This document shows positions 53,225-64,000 of a stretch of DNA of 64,000 nt, in pieces. The stretch is from Fonsecaea monophora (Eukaryota > Ascomycota > Eurotiomycetes > Chaetothyriales > Herpotrichiellaceae). Numbering within the stretch: the first letter of the stretch is position 1; every line of letters begins with the position of its first letter. The translations under genes and the position numbers were made by a program. Below the pieces are notes generated by a model. That model ran no database searches, was not told the DNA's origin, and was given only the letters and a program-made list of their open reading frames with translations. The stretch covers positions 102,304 to 166,303 of the forward strand of contig NW_019174002.1 of NCBI RefSeq assembly GCF_001642475.1, in the 5' to 3' direction.

Positions 53225-55857
53225 ATGGCTGGTAAGCAGTACCATTATCTACCTCGGTCGCCGCCAGCCCACGCGCCCGGGTTGTTGGACCTCACTGACG
53301 CAAGTCGCAGAAGAACCGCGACGATCAGGTCGCGCCACCAAAGGACAATACTCGAAAGATCGCGATATCGCCGAAGACGCCCCGCCGAAGAAAAAGGGCA
53401 GAGGAAAGAACTCCAAAGCCAAGGCGGCAGAACAGGAGGAAAATGAAGAGATCATCCGCTGCGTCTGCGGCACCTACGAAGAGGAGGAGGATGTTCCCAG
53501 GGCAATGATCTGCTGCGACAACTGCTCAGCATGGCAACATAATGGTTGCATGGGTCTTCCGGAAGACTATCAAGCCCCTCAATACTTTTGCGAACAATGT
53601 CATCCCGAGGACCACGAGGAATTGGTCGCAGCCATCGCGCGCGGGGAGAAGCCGTGGGAGGAGGCAGTCAGGCAGCGAGACACAGGTAAAGGGAAGAAGA
53701 AAGGAGGTCGAAAAGGTCGGAAGTCGGCTACTGGACAGTCAAGTGAAGTCGTGTCTCGTGCCTCTCAGGATGTCGACGAAACCCCGGCGCAAACTCCTGC
53801 GGCAGGACAGAAGCGCAAACTGGAAGAGTCGCCATCTATCCCAGAAGTGAAGGTATGATATATCGCGCGCTCCAGTCAAAGGACACTCGCTAACAATCCA
53901 TCAGAATAAGAAGGCACGAGGGACACCAGCTGCCGATACCAATGGCACCAAAGCAGTCAAGGCTGAGACCCCTACTAGGCAGGTGTCGAGCTCGGAGCCT
54001 GTCTCGGCGGTTGCGGTGAATGTGAAGGAACTTACACATGCGAGGAAGCAAGCTGCGTCCACATTGATCAAGCTCATAGAACAACAAATCAAAGAAGCCG
54101 TAAAGCAAGGCGACTACGTTGTTCCTACCGGCACCTCGGCGACAGAAGTCGCGAACCAGATTGGCCTCCGTACGGAACATGCGTTGTATCACGTCCAGGC
54201 CGGCGGGAGCGGTGATCCCAACGAAGCCTACAAGACCCAATTGCGAGCAATAAGCTTTAACGTTAAGAAGAACCGCACATTAGGAGTACGATTACTGAAT
54301 GGTGATCTTCTCCCTCACACTCTTGCGTCGATGGATCCGAAGGACATGGCGAGCGATGAGCAGAAGAAAAAGGATGCGGCTGTCATGAAAGAGCTGGAGA
54401 AACAACATACCATTGTGGAAGAGCAGGCCCCCAGGATCAGACGAACACACAAGGGGGAAGAGTACGTGGACGAGTCAAGGCAGGTTGCAGCAGAGTCTGC
54501 GACGTCGAATGCTCCCATACGGAAACCCAGTGTCGCAGATCCGGAGGGAGATGCAAAAAGCCCTGGCGTAAGGAGCCCATCCGTCACTCCAGCCGCTCCC
54601 AGCAAAGGAAGCAAACCGAGGCCGTCTGTTGATACCAATCGACGCCAATCGTCGGCGAACTTTGACATTGACAAAGTCTGGTCGAATGTCCAAGGTTCCC
54701 CCGACGGTGACAGTCAGCGATTCGGTGAACTGCCACAACAGACGTCGCCAACCACCACTATCCGAGAACCCATCGCCCCAGGGACCAAGGCTGACGCAGA
54801 CATCGACGAGCTCCTCAAAGACGAGGAGGCCGAGTCACCTCCCTATTCGCCCAAGGAGTCTGCTGAAGCCGATGGCGTTGTTTGGCATGGTATCGTCAAC
54901 GGCGGTAACCTAGGCCGATTTCATGCTGTTGCGAGATATGCAGCTGGGGCGACTCCGGATGCCGATACGTTGCGCATGACCTATGACCAGATCATCCCGG
55001 CTGAAATTGACATAGGAGGTCGAATCCAACCTTCTCGAGCAGATGAATACCTCTGTGGCCTCGAGTACAGCAATACGTCTGACCTGGTCATTGTGTGCAT
55101 GCCGGAACCTACAAACTCGCTAGATCAGGAGCAATTCGACAAGTTCTTCCGATACTTTAAAAATAAGGACCGGTTCGGCGTGGGAATTCAACACACGAAT
55201 CCGGCGATCAAAGACATTTACTTGATTCCGCTGGACAAGGGCCAGGAAATGCCGACTTTTGTCAAGAAACTCGAAACGGATTTCCCGGATCCGGCGCAGG
55301 AGAAAATGCTGCTGGTCCCGATCGTCATCAAAAACAGCGAGTTGCCACATAATGCGCCTCCTACGCTAGCTGATGGGACACCTGCTTCTGCGGCCAGTCC
55401 TATGGTGGGAGGACCGATAGCTCAGACCCCTATCACGCCTCATGAAGGCAGCTTCCCCTACAATCAATCTCCCATACCAGGTGGTCAGCAAGGAGCGAAT
55501 GGAACTCCTCAGGCGCAACATGGTTTAGGGGTGACAGCAGCCTTTCCTACTCCCACACCCTCTTCGCTCCCACAACCTCATCAACTGCTTATCCAGCCGT
55601 CACTACAGCCCTCGCCGCCGCCCAACTCCGCCATGGCCATGGCTCAGAAAGTTCTCGGTCCCCAACTAGCCTCTTCCCCTTCAGTGGTGCAGCTATGCAC
55701 TCAGGTATCCACGGTCGGAGAATCCGAGTTCGACGTGATCAAGAGGTGTCTTGAGCAGAATCCCGAGGCCCAGGGCAGCTTGGGAGTCTTGACGGCCATG
55801 TTACAGCAGGTCAATGCAGAGCGTGGAGGCGATGGCGGTGGCACGGTTGGTACATGA
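53225..55857 (+). CDS. BYE1: PHD / TFIIS-central / SPOC protein, Bye1-like
   Basis: Exons 53225-53231 (only 7 bases, ATG GCT G), 53311-53852 and 53905-55857 (introns 79 bp with a CTGAC branch, and 52 bp) give 833 residues. After MAEEPRRSGRATKGQ comes a C4HC3 PHD finger at about 53-100 (CVCGTYEEEEDVPRAMICC, CSAWQHNGCMGL, YFCEQC). Residues about 210-335 form a TFIIS central-like domain (SFNVKKNRTLGVRLLNGDLLP), and about 505-640 a SPOC domain (VVWHGIVNGGNLGRFHAVARY). This trio is that of yeast Bye1, which binds H3K4me3 and RNA polymerase II during early elongation. The tail is Pro/Gln-rich. The tiny first exon is supported by frame and by the family-like start. Confidence 0.88.
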
Positions 55858-56820
55858 GGCCAGAACCACGAGATGGTGGACAGACAGAGGACACAGCAAC
55901 AGAAGGACTTTTGCTAGGCAAGCTAAGACGCTTGGATAGGACGTGGAGACTTGAGAAGAGGGACGACACCGGCCGTCTGTTACAAGGAATGGCAGAGAGT
56001 AGAAAGGATTGATACCCCGTGATGAGTTGTGCACCGAACAGAGGCGATGCAATTGTAAATGCACCAGCTGTTCAACCGATGAAATGTCATCACGAACACA
56101 CACTTTGATCCTACGTGCTTTAGACACTAGGGAACCAACGTATGTATATATGTGTGTGTAGCTAGCCAGGGACTCGACATCTGACTCGAGGTCATTCGCC
56201 TAGCATCCAACAAGGTCAATGTCTAGTCCTGGTAGTCCTGGAGAGCACCCAGGTTGAGCGGCGCAGGGTGGAAGGAGTGTGAGAGAGAGAGATGGGTTAG
56301 ATCGAGGCGGCAAGGAGGGTGGGTTCTGTCATTAATATCATGAGTTATTTCGTTCGAGGTTCACGGTTCGAAGTAACTCGAGGTTGTTTAGTAGGGCTGA
56401 GGACTAAGGACTAAGGACTAAGGACTAAGGAGTGAGAAATAGATAGGATAGACGGGATAGACGGGATGGATAGGTTGGTACGTATGTTCATCACAATGGC
56501 AAAGAGCTGGGAGAATGGATTTTACCTACTGAATGTATTCAACGTGTCAAAAGTGTGTAGAATATGTGCGGGTTGTATGAAGTCTCGCGTCTTTGTTGAT
56601 TTCAGGTAGGAGAGAGTGAGTAAGAAAGAGTCTAGGAGTCTGGAATCTGGAGTGTAGGAAGTTTACACCATGGACTGGTGAAAGTTGTGCATTCAGGACA
56701 GCGGGAAAGATAGAGAGACCTTCTTTTTATATCTCCCCTTCCCTGCATTCATAGTCCCTTCCTGGTTGGCTGGTTCCAGAGATATATCACAGCCTCATCC
56801 GTCCTGTTTGTCCTGTCTCT
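55858..56820. other. Convergent intergenic region with tandem repeats
   Basis: Between the Bye1-like and Urn1 stop codons. It holds GGACTAA tandem repeats, GATAGACGG repeats (about 56446-56470) and GA-rich runs. No gene seen. Confidence 0.65.
56401..56428. repeat. GGACTAA heptamer tandem repeat
   Basis: Four exact consecutive copies of GGACTAA, flanked by imperfect copies on both sides (CTGA before, GGAGTGA after). Confidence 0.95.
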
Positions 56821-58308
56821 TTAGAGCGTCTCCAAAAACGTCTTCACAAGCTCGTCCCGCCTAGCGGGCTCCAAGATATAGAACCTGACATCCCGCAGCA
56901 CGACATCCGGTAAATTGTCTGGAGCAAAGTGGTCCCCGTCACCCTGTTTGTCGAATTTGGTCTTGTCGACGCTCTTCAGTAGGCCCACCAATTCCTTTCT
57001 CCTTTCGGCATCGCCCATTTTCAACTTGGCCACAAACTCGCGGTAGAGCTTCTCCCGGTCCTTGTCCTGCATTGACCGCTCCAGCATCTCAGGGCTCTTT
57101 TTGAATTTGCGCCGGAATTCCGGCCAGTACAGTTTTGGAGTGGCATGTTCCTGCAGAAACCGCAGGTACTCCACCCTGGAGTCTTTCTTTTTCCCTTTCG
57201 TGGCCGAAGCCTTGAGGGCTTGCAGCTCTGCGATACGATCCTTGGACCATGCCACGAAAGCCGCCTTGCGTGATGACATGTTTGGTAATGCAACGTACCG
57301 CGGATCTTCAAGTAGAGCTGTGTCTTCGATCAGCTTTTCGAAGGTCGAGTATGGTGATATGCCGGAGTCGTCGAGGAGAGACCGGAAGAGGGCAATGTTG
57401 TCTTGTTCGGTCAGAGGGAGACCTTCGTCTTCTTCGTCATTTTCCACATGTTCTGCTTCTCCATCTCCCTCTCCAGATCTGTAACCTCGATCCTCCGCAT
57501 ACCCGTCATCGCCCTCCATCTGCGCCAGCTGCCAGGCTATGTCGTCTTCGTTGAATTCCACAGGCCCAGTAGGTGGCGGGTTCTCACTTTCAGTTTCGTG
57601 GGAGAAACGAGGGCGTTTTGAGGGCTCATCAGTAGCTTCTGCCTCGTCGTCTGTCACTTCAACTTCTTCGTACTCGTCGCTGTCGTACTCTTCAGGTCCA
57701 ACAGGTTCTCGACGTCGATCCCTTACTGGGGTTTCTGATCTCCGTGCATCATCCTTTGGCTGTGATTCCTCATGTCTCTGGCCGACCTCCTGCTGTTCAT
57801 CCTCTGCCTTTTTCTTGGCTTCCCACTCCAACCTGTCCATCTCAATTACGGCAAACATGACATCTTGCGGAAATTTCCACAAACTCTGCTTCGTCTCCGT
57901 GTTATGGACAAACCTCCTGCCTAGTTTTGTCTTCACCAGTACCCACGGTGCACAATTGGGTATAGGTGCTTTTGACTTGGGTCGGTCTCCCTGATTGCCT
58001 CTCCGTCGGGAATGTTCTTGGTAGCTTCTTCCTCCAGCAAAGTGACCCGGCTGCGCGACGACGTTGTTTCTGTTGAACTCTTCCAATGCCTGCATTGAGG
58101 CGCGCATAACATAGTCGGGCTCACTTGCGCCATAGTCGATGCGGAGCGGTTCATCGGAAGGAAGACTGGGTCTGGTATAGGTAGATTGCTTCGTTGCGGC
58201 ATTGTAATAGTAGGTGTGGCCGGTGGGCGCTTTATGCTCTGTCCACCCCGGCGGGAGAGGAGGCTCTACCGCGGCCGAACGATGGGTAGACTTTAACTTG
58301 GTACTCAT
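56821..58308 (-). CDS. URN1: WW-FF domain protein, Urn1-like pre-mRNA processing factor
   Basis: A single-exon 495-residue protein from the ATG at 58308 (MSTKLKST). WW domain 1 is at about 14-50 (LPPGWTEHKAPTGHTYYYN, then TRP). A second, weaker WW is at about 119-149 (WVLVKTKLGRRFVHN ... SLWKFP). After acidic linkers an FF domain lies at about 308-361 (ALFRSLLDDSGISPYSTFEKL ... RYVALP), followed by further FF-like helices. The layout matches yeast Urn1 and resembles TCERG1/CA150; these proteins associate with the spliceosome and couple it to RNA polymerase II through WW and FF contacts. It is nuclear by inference (KRPRF). The frame is open to 58359, but 58308 matches the expected start. Confidence 0.88.
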   Translation of the reverse strand: MSTKLKSTHRSAAVEPPLPPGWTEHKAPTGHTYYYNAATKQSTYTRPSLPSDEPLRIDYGASEPDYVMRASMQALEEFNRNNVVAQPGHFAGGRSYQEHSRRRGNQGDRPKSKAPIPNCAPWVLVKTKLGRRFVHNTETKQSLWKFPQDVMFAVIEMDRLEWEAKKKAEDEQQEVGQRHEESQPKDDARRSETPVRDRRREPVGPEEYDSDEYEEVEVTDDEAEATDEPSKRPRFSHETESENPPPTGPVEFNEDDIAWQLAQMEGDDGYAEDRGYRSGEGDGEAEHVENDEEDEGLPLTEQDNIALFRSLLDDSGISPYSTFEKLIEDTALLEDPRYVALPNMSSRKAAFVAWSKDRIAELQALKASATKGKKKDSRVEYLRFLQEHATPKLYWPEFRRKFKKSPEMLERSMQDKDREKLYREFVAKLKMGDAERRKELVGLLKSVDKTKFDKQGDGDHFAPDNLPDVVLRDVRFYILEPARRDELVKTFLETL

Positions 58309-58554
58309 TTCGCAGGAAGCAGCAGGTGTCTTCCCTCCAGGGAAGAAAAGAGGCCGCAAAGTACAAACCTGGCGCAGGTCTGGTGCCAGCCTTGGAGAAA
58401 AGTTGGCGGAAGATGATTGGCTGAACAGCGGGCGACGCGTGAGAGCCGTGCCTGCGTCAATCCCCAGGACTATTTCTCTCTACTTTGTGACCTGCTTCTC
58501 TTGACCTCCCATTTTGCTATCTATTCCAAAACTCGCTCAAATCGAATCGCCAAA
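58309..58554. promoter_or_regulatory. Bidirectional promoter of Urn1 and proteasome alpha-3
   Basis: 246 bp between divergent ATGs. I see no clear proteasome-associated control element (Rpn4-type GGTGGCAAA) by eye. Confidence 0.6.
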
Positions 58555-59506
58555 ATGTCTCGCAGATACGACTCAAGGGTATGTTTCATGCGTCAACAGA
58601 TCCCACACTCAGTGCTTGATTGACGCAGCTGCTAACTCGTTCCTCAGACAACCATCTTCTCCCCCGAAGGCCGCTTATACCAGGTCGAATACGCTCTTGA
58701 AGCTATCTCGCACGCCGGCACGGCATTAGGAATATTGGCACAAGATGGTATAGTCCTTGCTGCGGAGCGGAAAGTGACAAGCAAACTGCTGGAGCAAGAC
58801 ACTTCGGCGGAGAAGCTGTATATCTTGAACGAGTATGTGGTTGGACTTGGGGGGAGAGATCAATGACACAACCGAAGACTAATCTTTTCTTTCGTGCAGC
58901 AATATGATTTGTGCTGTGGCAGGAATGACTGCTGATGCCAACATCCTCATCAACTACGCTCGACAAGCTGCTCAGCGGTACCTCCTCACATATAACGAAG
59001 ACATCCCCTGCGAACAGCTGGTGCGCCGCTTGTGCGACTTGAAGCAGGGATACACACAACATGGTGGTCTCCGACCTTTTGGCGTTTCCTTTATCTATGC
59101 GGGCTGGGATCCTCAACGGCAGTTTCAACTCTATCAGAGCAATCCCTCAGGCAACTACGGTGGATGGAAGGCTACGAGTGTAGGAGCAAACAATGCCAGT
59201 GCACAGAGCTTGTTGAAGCAGGATTACAAGGAAGATTGCGACTTGAAGGAAGCATGCGGGATGGCGGTCAAGGTGTTGAGCAAGACAATGGACTCGACGA
59301 AACTAAGCAGTGAGAAAAGTGAGTTTGCTTTGCTGTTCTCCCTCTGCGGAATGACATTCACTAACTTGTGACTTGCAGTCGAGTTTGCGACCGTGGGAAA
59401 GACCAAGGATGGCAAGATTTACCACCATCTTTGGTCTGGTGACGAAATCATGACTCTTCTCAAGGAACACGGCCTGGCGAAGGAAGAGGAACCGGAGACC
59501 GGCTAG
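58555..59506 (+). CDS. PRE9: 20S proteasome subunit alpha-3 (Pre9/PSMA4)
   Basis: Exons 58555-58578, 58648-58832, 58900-59318 and 59379-59506 (introns 69, 67, 60 bp) give 251 residues. The joined start [18 protein letters not shown] then [15 protein letters not shown] is the alpha-subunit N-terminal helix signature and is specific for alpha-3 (PSMA4, yeast Pre9). Further matches: [46 protein letters not shown] and [14 protein letters not shown]. The third splice gives SSEKIEFATV, as in the family. It forms the outer ring of the 20S core that gates substrate entry and binds regulators. In yeast it is the only non-essential alpha subunit. Confidence 0.96.
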
Positions 59507-59693
59507 GAGCTGTCTAGTGCTACAGTCACAGCCAGCAATAGACGAAGGTGACCGCGAAACCAGCCTGGAAAGGTGCCAAACCCCGACTTGTCTTTTTTGT
59601 GGAAGCCACACTGTTCTGCCGGAGTTTGTACGTTTCTACAAGTTACAGAAAAGGCAGGAAAACTAAGGCAACATTGCATAGCACCAGGCGTTC

Positions 59694-60177
59694 ATGGCGA
59701 ACGACTGGCAATCCACTGGCAAGAGCATCACAGGTTCCGATCCTAATGATATGGTAGCAGCGGTCTCTATGCAAGTTCAGACACGGGCGTGAAGGGCACA
59801 GTGCAGTTCAATTTATCATCTATTCTCGAAGGACGTGAACAGCTTCCGCAGGGCATCAGTGTTCGAACCACAGCGGACCCCCCTTGATGCGACTGATCAA
59901 TTCTCCTTGCCGACATTCCCATTGAGAACTTACCGGATTTTCTGTCCTCCGCAAGGATAAGTGGAGCGCTTTAACAAACATATAGGCAACGGACAGGCAT
60001 TCATTCCCACTGAACTCGCGCCGGCATGGAAATCTCCCGTCATCAGTTCTCAGCTTTCTGAAGAGTCCGGCCGTCCGGACAGATGCCTTCGAGCAGGATC
60101 AAGTCGCAGCCCTCGGCGACCCCAAGACAAGCTCGGCCCAAGATGAAGCTTCAATTGAAGCCTGGCAAAGCAGCTGA
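59694..60177 (+). pseudogene. Possible decayed coding sequence with shifting frames
   Basis: ATG 59694 opens MANDWQSTGKSITGSDPNDM..., then coding character moves to another frame (SSDTGVKGTVQFNLSSIL...REQLPQG) and again after a six-C run near 59880 (LDATDQFSLPTF). A last open stretch 59986-60177 follows a TATAG. No splice sites link these pieces. This looks like an eroded gene, but could be chance composition. No family is recognised. Confidence 0.3.
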
Positions 60178-63100
60178 GATCACAACATTTCGCTCGCTTT
60201 TGCCGCTTTGAACCTGATTTCTCTATATTAGGACTGTGTGATTCTAGGTAAGAAACCTCTCCGAAGAGGTCAAAAGTTCCACTCTATCATCCGTTTCATG
60301 ACGAATATTGAAGAACACGGGCTCGGGCCATTAACGAGTAGAGCGGGGAGAAAGCCTCATTTGTGGCGCCTACTTTCACCTTCTTTACGTCGAGTTCCGG
60401 TCAATGGGTTCGGGTTCGATACAAGAACGATCTAAGACACCAGCCCTGGGAATCAGTGGGAAATGTGATGAGAGGGACACGGCCAAAGCGATCGCACTGC
60501 GCCTTCAACACACGAGTAATATTCATTCTCAAAGGTATAAGAAGAAGGTTGGTTCAACAGGTGAAGTTGGCCATACAGAGGCTTTCAGCGACTCGTTAAC
60601 AGAGTCCTCAGATGTTATACGACCGGCATGAGGTGGCTCCTGCTAAGACACTTATGATATAAGGCTGTATAGGAAGAGTCTGGGCTTGACAACCGTCATG
60701 ACCAAAGTGTTGTCAGAACGGACGTTGGAAGTCTCAAGATCGAATTCCATGATGTTCTGCTTAGTGAATCTTCGCAGACACTATTGGCTTTGCCATCCAT
60801 ATGGACAACGAACCATGAATACAGCCGGACAACGTCGCACTGGCCTGCCTGCCTCTCGCCCCTTGGCGCTACGCTATGCAATGTTTCAACTCCCTCACAG
60901 AAGCCAAGATCTCTGGCTCTTCAACAGCCGATACCCTCCCACCATGGCCACGCCTCCGTTGGACACGTGCAGACCTCTTTCTCTGGCTGATGGCTGACGG
61001 AGACGTTGTTTGATCTTCCTCGTTGACGAGTGTCTACAACGATAGTCACAGTCTAGCTCGATTGAAAGGTATCTGCCTATTTCCGTCTGCAGCTCTCAAT
61101 GGAGTGTGAGACGCGGACTCAGCTGACATTGTTCAAGAACGCTGAGAACGCCATAGCCAAAAGTCCGCAGGGATGCCTTAACATTCGAGCCTTAGGCATC
61201 TCGACATGAGACCGGATTATGTTACGGGCTTACTTATGGGTGAGGCCTTTTTCTGGAGTTGGATTTCACTCAGGATCATGCGGTCTGATCCTTCCAAGCA
61301 GGCAACAATGCACAGTCGATGCGAGCGAGAACTGAATTCTTCGGGATCGACCTTTAGGGGTACGGTGTTCGTTATAGGAGGATCCACAAGGTCACAAGTC
61401 AATATGTGGTAGTGTCGTCAAGCGAAGGCAACAGGTTTTCGGGGAGGCCTTCAGGTCAACCCGGGCGAGGCAACAGGTTCTTGAGACTGTGCCTGGATGT
61501 GAGCCCCTGGGACCCTGGGTATACGTCAGACGATGCTGGGTGTGGTGATTTTGGCCAAAAGCTGCATACAAGGGCATTGTCATGGGTCCATGCAGGTACA
61601 GCAAGGAACGACTGCACCTGCGACAACGCGCAAAGAGGAGAGATATTTCTAGCAGATGGCACGGTCAATGTGAGACACGCTCGCCTGGGCTTCTTGACGC
61701 GGCCAGAGAATGGCGGCAGCCTTGATCGACATAAGGGAGAGAAAGGCTCCCGCTTTCGAATGGTCTGTGCGAGTCGATCCTGCAGACAATGCGAAAAGGA
61801 CAAGGACAGAGCATACCCGCCTGGCACGGCGAGTCTCTGGCTTTTCGTCCGACAACCCCCTTCTTTCCGTCGAGCGTGCTGGTATATTCTCGACCTCTGG
61901 AATTACGAGTACTCGTATGAGTAGAAGAGTTTCACGCCCCCCCAAGAAATTAATTAGCATTGTTACCGTACCTTACCAGAACGGTTAGTTCACTGTCACA
62001 GTCAAGGACAAGGGCAAGGCCCAGACTGATCGAAACCAGCCAGCTACTCGTATTATTTTGATCGGGACGAGTGAGAGAGTGCTCTGGATAGGTGGCCATG
62101 GCTTGCACCTGAGCTTGAGAATGAGAATGAGATTGAGCTGGAGCTGGAGCTGTCATTGAAATATCGACAGCACCTCCATTGACGTAAGGTCCTGAGACTG
62201 TACCGAGACTTGTCGATACTTGATTGGATGGGGGGTGGCTGTGCAGTGACCAGAGCTCTTGTTCTTGGACAAGCGGGCTGTGCACTCTCCCTCCCTACCC
62301 CTCGCTTCCCCTCGACGTTACAAAGTTTGCCAGAACCTTGCTCGTAGGTACACGGAGGATATCGTATACCGAGCACCTAGAAACCCAGAGAGAGATAAGG
62401 TTATGGTTGGGGCTTGACCATGATAATTACAGAAATAGAAATCGAGGAATGGTCAATGCACGCGATATGTAAGTACAGAGAGGCCGGTCATGGCCTTGCA
62501 GGTTTCAAATCCCATAATTGCCAGGTGCAAGGTAGATGACGGGTTTTTACAGCCCGACAGTGTGTAAGTGTGCGTGTGTGTATGTAGCAAGGTATGTAGG
62601 TTGCGTCATAAATAGATACCTAGCAGCCCTGAGTGGCTTTCTACAAGTATGATGTATTTTGTATACAAATGCAAAGGTGGAGAGACGCAGAGATGCAGAC
62701 TGAGTAATAGGTCGTCCGTAATATGTGGGCCGCAACAGCCTCACAAGCCTCAACGGCTTCAACGGTTTTTACAACGGACGGCTCGCACCTATGGCGTTGG
62801 TGGCGTCATTTATCTACTTAGGTAGATACTAGTTGTTCAGCTCGTCAAGGGGCAATGACAAAACGCCCCAACGGCTACGGAATACCTATCTGTACCTCAT
62901 ATTACCTGTACCTACGGTATACCGACCTTGCCGAGTACTTGCACTGAGACCCTGGGCTCGAATCGACATTTTGGGGAGGGGGTGAGGGGCAGCCAACCCT
63001 TACCTATTTGCCTATTGTATGTACATGTACAGGGGTGGGTGGATGGGTTTGCGTGGCTTGTACTCGGTAGGTATCTTTGTTTTGGTTTTGGCCCTACAAA

Positions 63101-63905
63101 TTTCCCTTGCATGAACCTACCCTATCAGTGCATATGTGCATGGATCTATGCATTTGTGTGGGTGTGTTTTTCGGCCACACCTAGCACCCAGTCACCAGCC
63201 AAGTGCCAGTCAGAGCCAAGCGGGGGCCTCGGCCGTCGCCACAAGGACGCAAGGACACAAGGACAAGAGCAAGGCACAAAAGTGCACACCATTATTTTAA
63301 CCGCACACCAACTAACTAATACTGACACTAACACGCCACAACTCACTCTCTGATTATTATTCACAGATACACACCATACCAAGTACACCATACCAATTCC
63401 CAAGTCAAGGACCAAACTACTACCTAGTACCTACATGTGTTGGCGAGTCTGGGCCTGAGCGTGACTGATACTGACACTCACACCAACACTGAGACTGACA
63501 ATTGACCCCTGACACACCCAGCCCTTTGGCCTCCAGCCTCGTGTGTGTGCACAGCCTTGAACGCCACATCAGGCCAGACCAGGTCAGATCAGAAGAGATG
63601 GATGAGGGGTTTGCCCCCCTTGGCCCCCGACACTCACAGCTCATATTCACATTCACACACGGACTATAGTCTCACAAGAAAAGGCTCACTTGTCCAGCGT
63701 CTTGATGCAGAAGAAGGAGAAGGAGAAGGAGAACACTGCTTGGGGATTGGTCGCGAGTGCCACCCAAGGCAACCTTTGAAGACAAGAAGCGGAACAAAGA
63801 ATATTTGATTATTCATCGATACTCGTAGGTGTGTATTTCACATTGTGACTGAACTGAATACTGTCTATCGTAGTAGTTACTAGGTAGGTAGGTCCTTGTC
63901 AGTAT

Positions 63906-63920
63906 CCCCCCCCCCCCCCC
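63906..63920. repeat. 15-base C homopolymer
   Basis: Fifteen C followed by AAAA in non-coding sequence. Length is likely variable or subject to sequencing error. Confidence 0.95.
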
Positions 63921-64000
63921 AAAAGGCAGCCTTGGCTTTGCCTCCACCAGCAATTGTCGCATTTGCTTCTCAGAAAAAATGCCACAATGCTGCTCCTCCT

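Larger units (their letters stand above)
59507..64000. other. 4.5-kb gene-poor right end
   Basis: No intact gene was identified. 59.7-61.0 kb carries coding-like fragments in alternating frames. 62.5-63.9 kb is low-complexity: TACCTA/TAGGTA motifs (62820, 62885-62925, 63420, 63880), GTGTGT and CTGACA-like imperfect repeats (about 63300-63520), GAAGGA repeats near 63710 and a C homopolymer. No telomeric TTAGGG array, rRNA or convincing tRNA is present. Confidence 0.5.

Noticed and set aside
59868..59885. tRNA-like T-loop GTTCGAAC near 59871
   Set aside because: No matching acceptor, anticodon or D arm around it.
62500..64000. Low-complexity right end considered as subtelomere
   Set aside because: No TTAGGG/CCCTAA array or subtelomeric helicase gene is visible.

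Overview
This window is nuclear DNA from a filamentous ascomycete (Pezizomycotina), probably Eurotiomycetes and possibly a black-yeast order such as Chaetothyriales. The order is inferred from protein style only. The evidence for a fungus is direct: short spliceosomal introns (about 46-260 bp, mostly 50-110, with GTATGT/GTGAGT-like donors, CTGAC/CTAAC branch sites and YAG acceptors), a Zn2Cys6 regulator, a UstYa/DUF3328 oxidase, a fungal STAND N-terminal domain, TORC1 subunit Tco89 and a fungal-type DUF7025 AAA ATPase. There are no operons, bacterial promoters, rRNA, CRISPR or recognisable transposase genes. Intron joins were placed by hand from splice signals, reading phase and family motifs.

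Layout. 0.3-3.8 kb: a flavodoxin-less P450-reductase-like flavoprotein and a GrpB-family protein. 4.5-11.3 kb looks accessory: a STAND-like protein with no visible start codon and a degenerate nucleotide-binding site, an unrecognised three-exon gene broken by one in-frame TAG, and a DUF7025/AAA ATPase. 12-19.7 kb: Zn2Cys6 regulator, NAD(P)-binding NmrA-like protein, Mediator subunit Med20 and a Golgi/ER GH47 alpha-1,2-mannosidase. 21.3-33.8 kb: CID protein Rtt103, clathrin light chain, a 1,330-residue intronless orphan, arginine methyltransferase Rmt2 and a classical SDR. 34-47 kb: a 58-residue two-exon Cys/His mini-protein, an 8-Cys secreted protein, a PsuG-PfkB pseudouridine-catabolic fusion, a dienelactone-hydrolase-like/SnoaL-like protein, a hemerythrin-HHE protein, Tco89 with an overlapping small membrane ORF at its 3' end, and a solitary UstYa-type oxidase. 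50-59.5 kb: SIS-domain sugar-phosphate isomerase, ZNF830-like zinc finger, Bye1-like PHD/TFIIS/SPOC protein, WW-FF protein Urn1 and proteasome subunit alpha-3. The last 4.5 kb has no intact gene, but has coding-like fragments in shifting frames, low-complexity tracts and a 15-base C run.

How the genes relate. Most are independent housekeeping genes. Several are head-to-head pairs with short shared promoters: Urn1/Pre9 (246 bp), PsuG-PfkB/dienelactone-like (288 bp), Med20/GH47 (367 bp). Themes are RNA polymerase II transcription and RNA processing (Med20, Rtt103, Bye1, Urn1), protein turnover and trafficking (Pre9, clathrin light chain, GH47) and nutrient signalling (Tco89). I found no convincing secondary-metabolite cluster: the UstYa gene lacks a recognisable precursor or partner enzymes nearby. 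The best candidates for undescribed biology are the 1,330-residue orphan, the overlapping Tco89 3' ORF, the 58-residue mini-protein and the decaying accessory block at 4.5-8.5 kb.
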